Shown: positions 1 through 11,568 of the stretch, in pieces | How positions within the stretch are numbered: position 1 is the stretch's first letter | Layout: every line of letters begins with the position of its first letter | From: Isoetes taiwanensis | Taxonomy: Eukaryota > Streptophyta > Lycopodiopsida > Isoetales > Isoetaceae | Length of the DNA stretch: 64,000 nt | NCBI GenBank assembly: GCA_021234155.1 | Contig: JAJEKV010000138.1 | Coordinates: forward strand, 372,001-436,000 | Direction: 5' to 3' | Notes under the pieces: generated by a model | Told to the model about the DNA's origin: nothing | The model's database searches: none | The model's input: the letters and a program-made list of their open reading frames with translations, nothing else | Program-made: the position numbers and the translations under genes

Positions 1-1900
1 CTTTTATATTAAAGAATATTGTTTCAGTAACGACTGTAAGCTCTCCTGCTACTTTGCACTTTCTTGGCTAAAAAATAAAGATATAAAAGAAATTGAAAAG
101 AAAGCAAAATAATAAAACATCATTGAAAGGAAGCAAATCTGGAAGGATTGTTGGGAAAGAGAAATTGTGCAGCTCTAGAAACAACTATCAAGACAAGAAT
201 ACTTTACTATCTGTTAAAAATTGATCTCATTATAGAAGATAATATAATATTCTCCATAGCATGTCACAATAGGATACCAAATATTTTATCCTTACCAATG
301 ATAAATGACCGCACGCCTTAAGTCCAATTCTTATTTTAAACATAAACTAATATTTGAAGAACATAAGTCAATGTGGTTCATTCACCTATGTATACAAAAT
401 TATTGACATTTCCAAACGTATACGTCATTGACTACTCAATAAACATGGATGACAAACATTCACTTATAATTAAGAAGATCACTAATATTTTTTTTTTTTT
501 GGTTTGACATTGAAAACAGTGCATATAGTAGTATATCTTTAAGACTTCTTTTCTGTTTAGTGTGATAGACTTTTGTACCTGATACATACGATGTCTGTTT
601 ATTCTATTCTAACATGTGCTTTAAGAAAAATAAATCAATATATTTATCGCAAAGAATTGGTCGAAATATACCCCAATTCTTTCTTCTCCACATTTTACGA
701 GGTAGACCTCTGCAATACTAAAATTTAAACATTTAAGTGCGAGAATTCTAGTCTCCATAAAACACCTTCATAATTGTCAATTTATTCTCTTGCAATTTAG
801 TTTTTTTATCCACAATGAAGATGTGCATATTGGTATGTACTTTTGCACGTGTTATTTATCCCAAGTAAATTTGCATGCTTACCTAATCCATAATGAACTA
901 TTCGTTTACAGAGAAGATGCTTAAAATAAGGATCCTAACTTCATCAAAGTGAATGACAAGAAAACAAGACAAGGTAAAATATTCAATTTAGCATTTAATA
1001 GTAGAAATTAAGAACTATATGTCTTTCTATGATTGTCTATGACAAGTAAATGTTTAGACTTCATGCCCTTATTTGACCCTAATTTTGGCCACATAACTTT
1101 TCACTCTGATAATAGTGCATATTGTTCATCATAGGCTTACAAATATGGAATCTATAGTTTGCTAGTGTTGCAAATTTATTTCTATTTTTGTTTTTATTTT
1201 TTTTTTGCTGCCAAATTATATGTTACGATTTTTGGGCTTTCTTGTACAGTTGCCATTTTAGATTAAGGTTTCCATTGTTTTCTTGCTAGGCTACACAAGA
1301 AAACCAATGGCTTAGTACATATAGAGGGAAAAAGGCATATAAGTTCAAGTTTGTGTATATGCATTCTATAGAACTCACATTTCTAAAATAGGATTCATAA
1401 ACTTTCATGGAGTCTCTTTGTGGCAATGGCTGATACTATTGTAATAGTTCAACCTTGATTTTGAAAGAGGCGCATGCCTTGAAATCCTGTCTGTTGGAGG
1501 ATATAGAAGCCGCTATTTTTTTGCAGGTATGTTTTGGTTTTTTGTTTAGGAGTTGCTTGTGGAATGCAGCTCTATTGCGCCAGATTCCAGGAGACATCCC
1601 CTTTGTCCTATTTTTCCCTTTTGCTTTTGCCCTTATTTTCCCGATTTTTCTTGGACTACAAATGCTTCTAGTCATTAAGGTTTCATATATATGAAGCTGT
1701 AGATGATTCCAGGGAGTCAAGGGGGTTCATATTATCTTAGTTATACCACACTATTGAGTTACCTTCACGGGGTTATCTTCTTATATTATAAAGTTTTAGC
1801 GTATGTCATGAATCAAACCCTAATTTTGACGGTTGAGATCATCTGATTGCATCCGAAGACCGAGATTTATCGCACAACTTTCCACCACCGTGATATGCCA
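1..1900. other. Non-coding stretch, no gene seen
   Basis: AT-rich sequence with short homopolymer runs. The overlapping 79-94 aa open frames near 1,436-1,720 lie on both strands, lack recognisable domains and look like chance frames. Confidence 0.5.
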
Positions 1901-1914
1901 TGCTTTGATCTCTT

Positions 1915-2135
1915 ACGAGGAAAGAGAAAGGGAAAAGGGAGGAGAAAAAACCAAAGTGAAAGGCAAAAAGGCACGGCTAAAAGGGAAAGAAGGAAAAGGG
2001 AAAAAGGAAAGGGAAAAGAGCATGAAAAAAAGGGAAAGGAAAAGAAAGGAAAAAAAGGACATTAAGAAAAGAAGAAGAGGGAAAAGGTGAGGAAAAGAGT
2101 AAAAGGGAAGGGAAAAAATGGAAGAGGAAGGATCA
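1915..2135. repeat. Polypurine (GA-rich) low-complexity tract
   Basis: About 220 bp of almost uninterrupted A and G on the + strand, made of varied GGGAAAAGG/GAAAGGAAAA blocks. It creates lysine/arginine/glutamate-rich open frames (1,833-2,090) that reflect composition and not a protein. Such purine strands can form triplex DNA; here that is inference. Confidence 0.8.
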
Positions 2136-2139
2136 AGGT

Positions 2140-3970
2140 CGCGTACATAGGGAATAAAGGTATACCTAAACGTATATTTGGCGCATTGATGTTATTAACT
2201 AAGGATTAGGGATAGGGTAGCCTTAGACCTTCAGGAAGTTAAAAGAGGAAGTGAAAGGCAAATGTAGAATTGTATGACCATACGTACGTGCCGGAGAAAG
2301 AGCCACGTAAGCTGTGTAGGGGCAGACATACATCGTAGATAAGACAGGATATATAAATTTTTACGATTGGACCATCATGCGAACTTTAATGCAGTGTGAC
2401 CTTGAAGACGTGTGAAAAAACCCTACTATATAAGGCCAGCTTTCTGATTCGGCTATGGATTAGAAGTCAATTCCGGTCTGTGAAGTGCTATCTCCTCCAG
2501 CTCCAAACCATCAGCGATCGAGATGGGGCCGCACTGTTGAAACACCAATGGTTGCATGTTCCAAATATTCTCCATCGGTTATGAAGGCGAAGCAGAGAGG
2601 CCAAGGATGTACAGATAGAGATGCTAGTTATCAAATCAAAAGGATGAATAAAGGAAAAAATATAGTGGAAGAATAGCTAGAAGCTATTTCAAAATCTAAG
2701 AAAAGAAATAGATAGGGGATATCTGGAAATCTGACGGTGCCATTTAACCAAAACTAGAAGAAGTTAGCCTCTGGTGTATATGTGACGAAGACTGTAAGTG
2801 TCTAAAAAAATATAAATTCTTGCTTGACTTGTAGGTGGTGCCCCAACAAAGCTTGACTTGCGGGTGCACTGCCTATATTCTGACATACTCCATCATATAT
2901 AAGTAATGAAAGATGCAGGTTACAGCCTCCATATTCTGGAAATATTGTTAGTCATGGCTGAAAAAAATGATGCTACTAGATTCGAGAATAAGGAAAGGGT
3001 GCTTTGCTGCTTCAACCTGCTACAGTTAATGGGAGAAATCCAGAAGGCCAAAAGGTATCAGCATGATTTGATTATAGGGGATAGTGCTAATATGTATTAA
3101 CTGCTGTGAAAAAAATCTAGTTGATTATGTATGTAGAGCCCTTATAGCAAGAAATAGTAAAAAGATAAAAAAGGAAGGAGAGATCTCAGATAAGAAAGCA
3201 AAAAGGAATGAAGCTAAGGTCAAGCTTTGTGGGTGGTGCCCCAAGTTTTAAGTTTTAAGTTGTAAAGTTTTAAATCTTTAAATGCAGATTTCTGATCTAC
3301 AAAAACAACCTTCTTAATAATAATGTTTCCTCCAATGTTTATAGTTTACACTATGCATCTGGTCTGCTCAAAATCTCCTTTGCCCTAATACTGTATGCTA
3401 TGCACACCTAAATTTTTTTATTATAAGCTATTTTGATAATTATTTTCAACGTAAAACCTTTTTACCAAACCCAATTATATATGAATATCTAGCATTATAA
3501 TAGGGGTTTTTTTTGTGATTTTATATGCTTTTTGGCATGGTTTTCATATGATTTCATGGGCGTATTACACGAGGCATACTAATCAGTATATCTAGAGTGC
3601 ACCCCATCTAAATTCCATATCATCAATGGTTTACCCCCTTTTATTTTTATTCCTCTATTTTTTAACTCTATTTTATTTCACTGTAGGGTTATTTTAGGGT
3701 TATTTTAGAGGAAAATGTGTTGGGAACATATGGGTCATGCTTTAATCAAATAAAAGAATATGGTTCATGTTTTAAAAAAAAAGTGTGGTTCACATTCTAT
3801 TTTCCTGTAACTGGGCGGACGAGCAAAATATTAGGGTGGCTGGAACAAATTAGGTTTGAGACGAGCCGGATTTGGTCTGTGGGCCAATTTGCTTGGAGCC
3901 AAAATTGTCTCTGCTGGTTGTAGCAGAAGGAGGTCTTATTCAGATATTCATATTCTATCATTTTGCCCTG
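2140..3970. other. Non-coding stretch, no gene seen
   Basis: AT-rich, with only short frames of 60-70 aa and no recognised domain. Small local repeats of a TTTTAAGTTTTAAG kind occur near 3,245. Confidence 0.5.
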
Positions 3971-3975
3971 GGGTT

Positions 3976-4297
3976 GGGTAAAAGCATGTTAGGGTGTACC
4001 ACTTTTGGAACCTGCAAAAGTACATACACTAGGTACTTCAAAACTGGGTACTTTCTCATTTTTCTTTTCATTAAAACTAATACAAAAATCCAAAATAAAA
4101 GTCAAGGACATGGTAATATTCAAAGTTAAGATAAAGATAATGCTATCGGAGACTAATATATATATAAAAAGCTCTAAAACATACCTTATATTGAGATATT
4201 ATATAGGTACCCAGTACCCAGTCCTGGCTACCTTTTTAGGTACCTTTTTAGTCACTAAATAATACTTTTTAAGGGACACCCTAACATGCTTTTACCC
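3976..4297 (+). mobile_element. 322-bp TIR element, copy A
   Basis: Non-autonomous DNA element with terminal inverted repeats beginning GGGTAAAAGCATGTTAGGGT and ending in the reverse complement. It is flanked by the 4-bp direct duplication GGTT (3,972-3,975 and 4,298-4,301). It has no transposase. Two more copies of exactly 322 bp lie at 7,180 and 9,584, the latter two in the opposite orientation. The 4-bp target duplication argues against hAT (8 bp), Mutator (9-11 bp), PIF/CACTA (3 bp) and Tc1 (TA). The superfamily is not assigned; groups known for 4-bp duplications (for example Sola2 or Ginger) are possible. Confidence 0.9.
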
Positions 4298-4301
4298 GGT
4301 T

Positions 4302-5240
4302 GCCAAAATAGAGATGGCCGGAATTCATACTGGGATCCACGTTTTACATTGCAGACATTTGCTTCAGGGTAAATTCGCCATAATGTGTTTGATTAATGTT
4401 GATTTTGTTGTGCTTTTTCTGTTCTAAACTGCCAGAGGCCTCCGGATTCTTGCCAGAGATTTGTTTGATACTGCCAGAGTCTGCCTGGAAACTGCTATAG
4501 TCTGCTGGTTCTCTGCCAAGATTGCTCAGATTCATCCAAGAAGATCTAAACAAGTACAGTCTAAGCCATTTCCTTTTTGTGAACAAATTTCCAGTACAAA
4601 CACCAAATCGGCCAGTAAATAGCAGAGCAATGGATCATCACGACCCATTCTTGTGCAAATCAATTTAGGATAACTTGGTTCTTTGTTTTGATATATGTCT
4701 TACAAAAGAAACGTTATTTGTGAAAACTATTCTGTAAACAATTACAGTTCTTCATGGAATTTGTCACCTTTGTTTACTTTCGTGTCCTCTGGCAATAACA
4801 GATAAAATCGCCATCATAGTCTGAAGCAGCTTTGTAGTAAGAAATTTGATTCCTGTGTGTTAGTATTCTGCATAACACTTCTTTCAGTGAATCATGTCTA
4901 TCCTTGAGGTTTGAGCAAAACTTGAGCAAATTATAAATACATTCTGTTTCTTCTTTTAAAGCTTATATCCAGAGTAGTGTTCCACCTTCTACAGTTTCTA
5001 CAATTTATATCCAGAATAAACTATTCTACTAACGGCAAGCACAAGGGCAAAATATACTCTCCATTACGTGTCCTATGGCAATATTGATTCATAGTTGAAC
5101 TTCTATTGTATTAGGATATTGAATTTAATGCAATAGAAGACTTGGATGAATCAAAGGGTTTGTTTTAGTGCTTTAAAGAGCAGAGGAAGATGCTGCTCCA
5201 AGATATCTCCCAATCATCCGCTAAGCTTCACTGCTCCTCC
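4302..5240. other. Non-coding stretch, no gene seen
   Basis: No domain is recognisable. The 80-aa reverse frame near 4,344-4,586 arises from an imprecise CTGCCAGAG-type repeat (4,425-4,530). Confidence 0.45.
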
Positions 5241-5248
5241 TGTTGGCC

Positions 5249-5407
5249 TTCGAGCCCATTTTGCTGCTTGGGCACCAGCACTTTGCCAATGTGGATATGA
5301 GGATTAGGGTTCATGGAGGTGGTCATATCTCCCAGTTCTATGCCATCCGCCAGAGCATTGCCAAGGCTTTGGTTGCTTATTATCAGAAGTATGTCGACGA
5401 GCAGTAG
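5249..5407 (+). pseudogene. RPS16: Cytosolic ribosomal protein uS9 (RPS16) fragment
   Basis: The + strand frame from 5,249 to the TAG at 5,405 reads [20 protein letters not shown] and continues through [20 protein letters not shown] to YYQKYVDEQ-stop. This is the central conserved block of eukaryotic uS9, a 40S subunit protein. Only about 52 of the usual ~145 residues remain: the N-terminus and the basic C-terminal tail are missing, and a stop follows DEQ where the intact protein continues. The upstream bases (about 5,160-5,248) no longer hold the frame. It could be one exon of a decayed gene or a truncated retrocopy; nothing suggests it is expressed. It lies 0.65 kb upstream of the copia remnant. 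Confidence 0.85.
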
Positions 5408-6063
5408 GTTGTGTAAGCAGTTGCAATGCATGTATGCTGGTCTACCACATAAAACCAAAGATCAAGTCTCATCATTTATGGCATGCCTCCATCAAAGAAC
5501 AAGGTCCTTGTATCTTTCAAGTAATCTCGATAAGGAAAGGGTGGAAAAGAAAAATGTATCTATCGATCCACTTATGTCAAGCCTATCCTTCACAGGTGGA
5601 TTGCAAGTCCTCTCTTACATTGATCCTATATTCTAAGTTTAAGCCATTCGCCTTTGAAATTACTGGCAGAATTTGCCGCCGCATTTGTTGAGTTCTTCAT
5701 GATCTTGATGCCAGGTGAAGAAAAATGGTAAAGTTGACATCATCTCCTCGATGTAAAGAATATGGTACGAAACTTCCATGTTAGGTCTATTATCCATCAT
5801 GACTATACTTCTTTTCTTGGCGTGAATGGTTACTTAAATATTGAGCTTTGGCTTGCTACACAATTTGGCCCCATTGCTTTCTCTAGGTTTTCTTACTTTA
5901 TAATAGAAACATTCTTACATTCATTTCACCTCTCCTTCTTTATCAGTCGCCCTTGAAACTTTAAAGTTGCCTAGTTTTTTAAAAACTATGTTAAATGTGC
6001 TCTAGACATTGCAAAATAAGAACATGGAATTGATCAAGAATAGGTTCTTCATAATATTAACAC
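5408..6063. other. Spacer between uS9 fragment and copia remnant
   Basis: Short frames of 64-107 aa without recognised domains. The copia coding similarity begins only near 6,064, so the retroelement has lost its LTR, gag, protease and most of integrase here. Confidence 0.45.
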
Positions 6064-7179
6064 TAGAGTGGTCCCGGGCTTCCATACCTGCTGAGAAGAT
6101 AAAAAGGTATGGGAAGTTGCATGACAGGGCTGTCAAAGCCATCTTCATTGGGTATCCAGAAAATCAGAAAGGTTACAAGTTGTATGATCCTTCCAACAAG
6201 CAGGTTATTGTAGGCAGGTCAGTTCAGTTCGTTGAAGATGCTGTATATGATGGTATATCTTCCAGTGATTCTCCTGCAGTTCACAATGACAGCAGCTTGG
6301 ATGTTGAAGATCTAATAGTAGCTGCTTGTAGACCTTTCTCTCCCTCTCTAGTGGTTTCTCCAGTAAACTCGCATTTGCCTGAAGTAGTGGCACGGGATGA
6401 TCCCAATCCCACTCGCCCTATGGTCCATGAGCAGGTTGGTTCCTTTCAGGGGGAGTCCAGTACACATGAAGGTACTGTAGCACCTGATCTAGCACCTGTT
6501 ACAGCACCTATTGTAGCACCTGCTATACCTCCTGTTGTTGAACCTAGGAGATCAGCACGTCTCAAGGAGAAACAAATTGTTGCAGAACTGGTTGCAGCAC
6601 CTGTTGTACCTGTTGTTGAACCTAGGAGATCAGCATGTCTGATGGAGAAACAGGAGAAGTCTAATGGATCATGTAACCTTTGCTTTAATGGCAAAGGTCC
6701 AGGATCATGTTGATCCACAAACCTTTCATGAAGCAGCTAGTGATCCGCAGTGGCAGCATGCAAATGGAAGAAGAATACTCTCAATTGCTGAAGCAAGGCA
6801 CATGGGAATTGGTTGAACTCCCAGCTGATAAGCAAGTTATTGGCTGTAAATGGGTGTTTAGAACCAAATTTCATGCTGATGGGACAGTGTCAAAGCATAA
6901 AGCTAGACTTGTAGCCAAGGGTTTTGCACAGAAAAAAGGCTTAGATTATGATGAAGTCTTTGCTCCCGTAGCCAAAATGTCCACTATCAGATCAGTTATA
7001 GCTCTTGCTATGATGAAAGGTTGGTTAATGTTTCAAATGGACATTGAATCTGCTTTTTTGAATGGTGATTTGGAGGAAGAGGTCTATATGACTCAACCTC
7101 CAGGATTTGCAAGGGAAGGAGCAGCTGGTTTGTCATTTGAAGAAAAGCATTTATGGCTTGAAGCAGGCTCCAAGATGTT
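6064..7179 (+). pseudogene. Copia pol: integrase C-terminus, hinge and front of RT
   Basis: From about 6,085 the frame carries the integrase C-terminal KLHDRAVKAIFIGYPENQKG block and the FVEDAVYDG ending typical of copia integrase. A proline-rich hinge follows, with the motif EPRRSARLKEKQ repeated as EPRRSACLMEKQ (about 6,540-6,650). A frame change near 6,700 leads into RT: WELVELPADKQVIGCKWVFR, KARLVAKGFAQKKGLDYDEVF, FAPVAKMSTIRSV and QMDIESAFLNGDLEEEVYM, which holds the first catalytic Asp. An extra base near 7,127 shifts the frame; in the shifted frame the LKKSIYGLKQAPRCW block is intact up to the insertion at 7,180. Copia pol normally encodes a self-splicing-free polyprotein of ~1,200-1,400 aa; this is a fragment. 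Confidence 0.9.
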
Positions 7180-7501
7180 GGGTGAAAGCATGCTAGGGTG
7201 TACCATCTAAAGTACTTTTTAGGGAGTGCAAAACTACCCAGAAAAGTACCCAGCACTGGGTACTGGGAACTTGCATAAATGCTGCAATAAATAATAAGTT
7301 TGAGAGTTAATTCATTTATATTAGTCTCTAATAGTATTGTTATCCTCTAATACTATAGATTGACATGTTATTGACCTTCAATTCAAAAAATTTCGATTGA
7401 TTTTAATGGAAAGGAAAAACAAAAAGTACCAGTTTTAAAAGTACCCAGTGTAGGTACTTTTGAGGGTTCCAAAAGTGGTACACCGTAGCATGCTTTTACC
7501 C
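7180..7501 (-). mobile_element. 322-bp TIR element, copy B, inside copia RT
   Basis: Same family as copies at 3,976 and 9,584, in the orientation of the latter. The ends are GGGTGAAAGCATGCTAGGGT and its reverse complement, slightly diverged. The 4-bp duplication TGTT (7,176-7,179 and 7,502-7,505) is perfect, and removing element plus one TGTT restores the copia ...RCWHTKI... codons. This gives direct proof of the insertion boundaries and of the duplication length. Confidence 0.93.
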
Positions 7502-8350
7502 TGTTGGCATACAAAAATTAATGCTTTCTTTCTTGAGCAGGGGTTCAGCAGAAGTGCAGCAGACCCCAATCTTTATTACAAATCACATGAAGGCAGAATG
7601 TGCGTTGTGGTTTTGTATGTTAATGATTTGATCATCACAGGAGATGCTGATGTGTTGATTTCTACATTGAAGTTGAAGTTATCTTCGTCCTTCGAGATGA
7701 CTGACCTTGGTCTTATGCATTACTGCTTAGGTGTAGAAGTGTGGCAGCACTCAGATGGCATCTATCTTTCTCAGCAAAAATATATCAAAGAAATGTTGCA
7801 GCAGTATCGTATGCAAGACTGCAAGGCTGTGGCAAGTCCTTCGATTTCGATGGTGAGCTTGATTTCGATGGTGAGGAGTGTGATCCCACACTCTATCGAA
7901 GCTTGGTAGGGGCATTGATATATCTCACAGTCACTAGACCTGATATCTCTTTTGCTGTGGGAGTGCTGAGCAGATTCATGAGCAATCCCAGGCAGTCGCA
8001 CTGGAAGGCTGCTAAAAGACTGCTGGCATATCTAAAGGGGACTTCACAGGAAGGTCTCTTCTATCAGAGGTCCTCTAATTTCCAGCTGAAAGTCTTTGTT
8101 GATGCAGATCATGCTAACTGTCATGATAGCAGGAGGTCCACAACAGGGATGGTCACGTTCATAGGCCCTAACGTGCTGACATGGTTGTCCAAAAGACAGT
8201 CTACAGTGTCAATCAGCACCACGGAGGCAGAATTCAAAGCACTCAGTGTTGGGATGCAGGAATTGTTGTGGCTTAAACATTTGTGGACAGATCTGCAGGT
8301 ACCTCCATCCTCGGCTGTTATATTGTGTGACAACACAAGTACCATATTCA
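7502..8350 (+). pseudogene. Copia pol: back of RT and front of RNase H
   Basis: The frame resumes after the insertion with INAFFLEQGFSRSAADPNLY, then VVLYVNDLIITGD. The catalytic box reads YVND where active copia RTs have YVDD, so a catalytic Asp is changed to Asn. FEMTDLGLMHYCLGVEV follows. A frame change lies near 7,840-7,870 within a local TTTCGATGGTGAG duplication. RNase H continues with YRSLVGALIYLTVTRPDISF, DADHANCHDSRRSTTG and STTEAEFKALSVGMQELLWL. The frame stops at CDNTSTIF where the 348-bp MITE begins; the rest of RNase H is at 14,577. Confidence 0.9.
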
Positions 8351-8698
8351 CACATTTAAATTAAAATCCCCCTTAAACCCCCTTTGGTTTGGGTGCATAT
8401 TCACACGGGGGGTTACTCCGGGCAACGAGAGCTGTCGGATGGGCATATTTGCCCTTTATTCTAAGATCTGGACCATACATAGCGATCCTCATTTGTGGGG
8501 TATGCATGTACAAGTTTTTGTATACTGTATATTAAGGCTTGCAAAATACTATAAGGTTTGAAAGAATGTACTTAATGGTATTAATTTTGTACATGTATTG
8601 TAAATATATTTTTGGGGTTCTCGCTGCCCTACGTAACCCTCCGTGTGAATATGCACTCAAACCAAAGGGGATTTAAGGGGGATTTTAATTTAAATGTG
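8351..8698. mobile_element. 348-bp MITE with ~85-bp terminal inverted repeats
   Basis: The left end CACATTTAAATTAAAATCCC is matched by the reverse complement of the right end over about 85 bp with a few mismatches; both ends continue through a GTGCATATTCACACGG block. It has no coding capacity. It starts one base after the copia CATATTC and is the left edge of the 6.2-kb interruption. A clear short target duplication of the MITE itself is not visible, so it may have been present in DNA that moved in as a block. Confidence 0.82.
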
Positions 8699-9583
8699 TT
8701 AAATGCAATGGTTTGTGTTAATAATGTTAATGGTAGTTGTGCGTTCATTGTTATATCAAAAAAAAAAATTCCAAAATACTTGCTAGGGTCTAATCTAGCA
8801 AATACTATACTTCAAGAACTAAACCTAGTTAGAAATTGAGAATTTGTCTGTCCTGGTTTTACCCAGGCCCAAAACTTAACCTGGCAGAATGAAATACTTG
8901 GGCAAAGTGACCCAAGTACTGTGTATTTGCACCCATTGAGAGGATGTTCCAAGTAGGGAGCTGAGATTCCAAGCCCCAAATACCATGGAACACCAACTTA
9001 ATGGTTAAAAAGGATCCTTTATTTTCTTAAACCAATTTCTGTAGTAATCCACCACGGTCCCAAGTATAAGAAGGCAGAAAGTTTTACCTCAAAATATTTG
9101 TTCCCAAGGTGGAATACGTCATGACAACTTATAATAATAAATAATAAAGGTCAGACAACTGTAATTATGGCCAAACAAAAGAAGACCGAATCTAAAAGAG
9201 CAAAGAATCTATTTTGTCAATCAAAGGTCACCCCGTGGCGTTAACCAAGAAAAAATGTTTTTAGTGTAGGCAGTTCCGGATCACAACTCCATAAGTCTTG
9301 TTAGTCAAGTATTATGTATTTGCAGTCATTAAGAAGTTGTTCCAAGTAGGGAGCTGGGAATCCAAGCCCCAAATACCATGCAACACCAACTTAATGGTTA
9401 CAATAGTCCTTAATTTTTATATTTATATTTATCCACCTTGGTCCCAAATATAAGAAGGCAGAAAAATCACGCTTTAAAATATTTGTTCTCAAGGTGTAAT
9501 TAGTCTTAATAACTAGTAATAAATAACAAAGAATAAAGATCAGATGCATATAATTTTGATAAAACTAAAGCTGCTCATGTATA
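8699..9583. repeat. Non-coding, with a diverged ~0.37-kb direct duplication
   Basis: Two blocks share the order: CATTGAGAGGATGTTCCAAG-like, GGGAGCTG(A/G)GATTCCAAGC, AATACCATG(G/C)AACACC, CACC(A/T)(C/T)GGTCCCAA and AAGAAGGCAGAAA. They start near 8,935 and 9,325 and are clearly diverged. No gene is seen. Confidence 0.6.
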
Positions 9584-9905
9584 GGGTAAAAGCATGTTAG
9601 GGTGTCCCTTAAAAAGTATTATTTAGTGACTAAAAAGGTACCTAAAAAGGTAGCCAGGACTGGGTACTGGGTACCTGTATAATATCTCAATATAAGGTAT
9701 GTTTTAGAACTTTTTATATATATATTGATCTCCGATAGCATTATCTTTATCTTAACTTTGAATATTACCATGTCCTTGACTTTTATTTTGGATTTTTGTA
9801 TTAGTTTTAATAAAAAGAAAAATGAGAAAGTACCCAGTTCAGAAGTACCTAGTGTATGTACTTTTGCAGGTTCCAAAAGTGGTACACCCTAACATGCTTT
9901 TACCC
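9584..9905 (-). mobile_element. 322-bp TIR element, copy C
   Basis: Third copy of the family, same length, ends GGGTAAAAGCATGTTAGGGT and reverse complement, with the 4-bp duplication TATA (9,580-9,583 and 9,906-9,909). Its body is the near-identical reverse complement of copy A, so A and C look young while B is more diverged. Confidence 0.92.
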
Positions 9906-9909
9906 TATA

Positions 9910-11250
9910 AGAGAGCCAAGAATTCCTATTTCCGACCAAAGGTCATCATGTAAAGTTATTCAGGTAGATTTTTCTAATGTAGAGACATCTAGATTAAAAG
10001 TCACCAAGTCTTGTTAATGAAGTATAATTCCAAAGGTTTAAACTTATGATACTCCAGGTCTGGGATATGGATATGAAAGCAGCCATCCTGAAATAACTTA
10101 AATTCCTTTACAAGTGTAGCCCCAAGTGTATACTCTTTTCGGGAAAGGATGTACAAGTCTGTCTCAAGTCAAAAAACCCATTTCAAGCGTGTTTTCTTTC
10201 GAGAACAGAGGCTAGCCCATAATTACAAGTATGAGACATGAGCAATTAACTTGTAATGCTTTTAAAGAATAAGACACAAGAAGAGATACTCAAAAACCCT
10301 TTCAGATCTGGATCTTTTTTCCAAAATGGTTTTTTATTTTTTATTTTTCAAAAAGACATATGTAGTTTTGTCCACTGTTTTACACCAAAGCAACCTATAA
10401 TAAGGCCGTGTAGGCATTACTGGAATAGTGTTATTATCAGTTTCATCCCAATAAACATCAGACTCCTACACTTGAAATAGAAAGTACTTAAATAAAAAGC
10501 ATGAGAAAGTAGATTTTCAAGGTGCAGAGTATCAGATCTGCTCCCTATTTTTGAAGTGCTCCATTAATTTGCACAGCCCAAACATCCTAAAGGTTGGTTC
10601 GATGTGTTACCTGCAGCAAAACCAGTCACACGTTAGCCTGAAGAGGGTAAGCGTGAAGTAGCTAGCAGGTAAGCAAAATCAAACCATGTTTTCATCCGTT
10701 TCCTTTATGTTTAAGCAAAATAATAGTGGTATTCAGCGGTCAACATTTAAAATTTGTGCCTCAAGTCTTTTCAAATAGTAATACTTGAGGCAAAGGAGAG
10801 AGGTATTCAGTGGTCAGTCCCTTTGTCTTGAAATTAATTTAATTTAACATGAGCAACAACAACTCGAGTTAAATGTGGATATAGAGACACAGAAGTAGGA
10901 GCAGACATGCGCTCATCCCGTCCAAATCCAGTTGCTGTAAAGACTTCAAGGCCATATTTTTATAATCAGATTGCCCTCATTTGATCAGGATATATTCAAA
11001 ACACAGCTTGCTGTATTTAGGAAAAATTTAGAGTAATCAAAACATTTCAACCATCTGTTAAGCTTAGGGAATAATAAAGATGTAATAGCATAAGGATTAT
11101 ATGATAAATCCTGCCAGTGATTATATTTATCATTCTTAACAACCTAAGAACAGAAAGCCTGATTTGTGCAGATGTTAAAAACCCTCCGGGGTGTTGCTAC
11201 GAAATGGATCATCAGTATGTTGACAAGAACAGTAATGATTCACATTTTTA
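9910..11250. other. Non-coding stretch, no gene seen
   Basis: AT-rich, with only one short 74-aa frame (10,256-10,480) lacking any domain. Confidence 0.45.
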
Positions 11251-11271
11251 CTAGAATACATGAAAAATAAC

Positions 11272-11541
11272 CTCATTGTGTTCGTCTCCAGTGTTAAATG
11301 ACAGCTCCGGGTGCGTATCCAAATCAGTCAAAGCTGGATTATTGTACATAGGTTCATTGTTCTCCAGATTAGCAGCCCTCATAGTAGCATTACGAATCAA
11401 ACATCTCTTGATGATGCTAGCTGCTTGGGAGTTTCTATTCTGGCCAGGTGGTGCCGGTAATCTTAGCCCAAGTGGAGTACCCCTTCCTCTGATGTTTCTG
11501 GATCCAGGCGGTCGCCCAGGGCCGCGTTTTGGACCCATGCC
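11272..11541 (-). CDS. AT-hook protein, candidate first exon
   Basis: Reverse-strand frame starting at an ATG near 11,539 reads MGPKRGPGRPPGSRNIRGRG, a classic AT-hook core (RGPGRPPG) that binds the minor groove of AT-rich DNA. About 75 further residues follow (AASIIKRCLIRNATMRAANL, then an acidic end GDEHNE). A possible splice donor (GAG|GTTATT on the reverse strand) lies at the GDEHNE end, after which the frame closes within six codons. No partner exon was identified downstream. The GRPxGxxN pattern recalls the start of the Penelope-like exon at 41,761, but the rest differs. It could be an exon of a lost gene or of another mobile element. Confidence 0.45.
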
Positions 11542-11568
11542 AGTGCTGGGTATGGAGATCGGATGCAA

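Noticed and set aside
1833-2090. Lys/Arg/Glu-rich frames of 72-85 aa
   Set aside because: They exist in two frames at once and follow purely from the polypurine composition.
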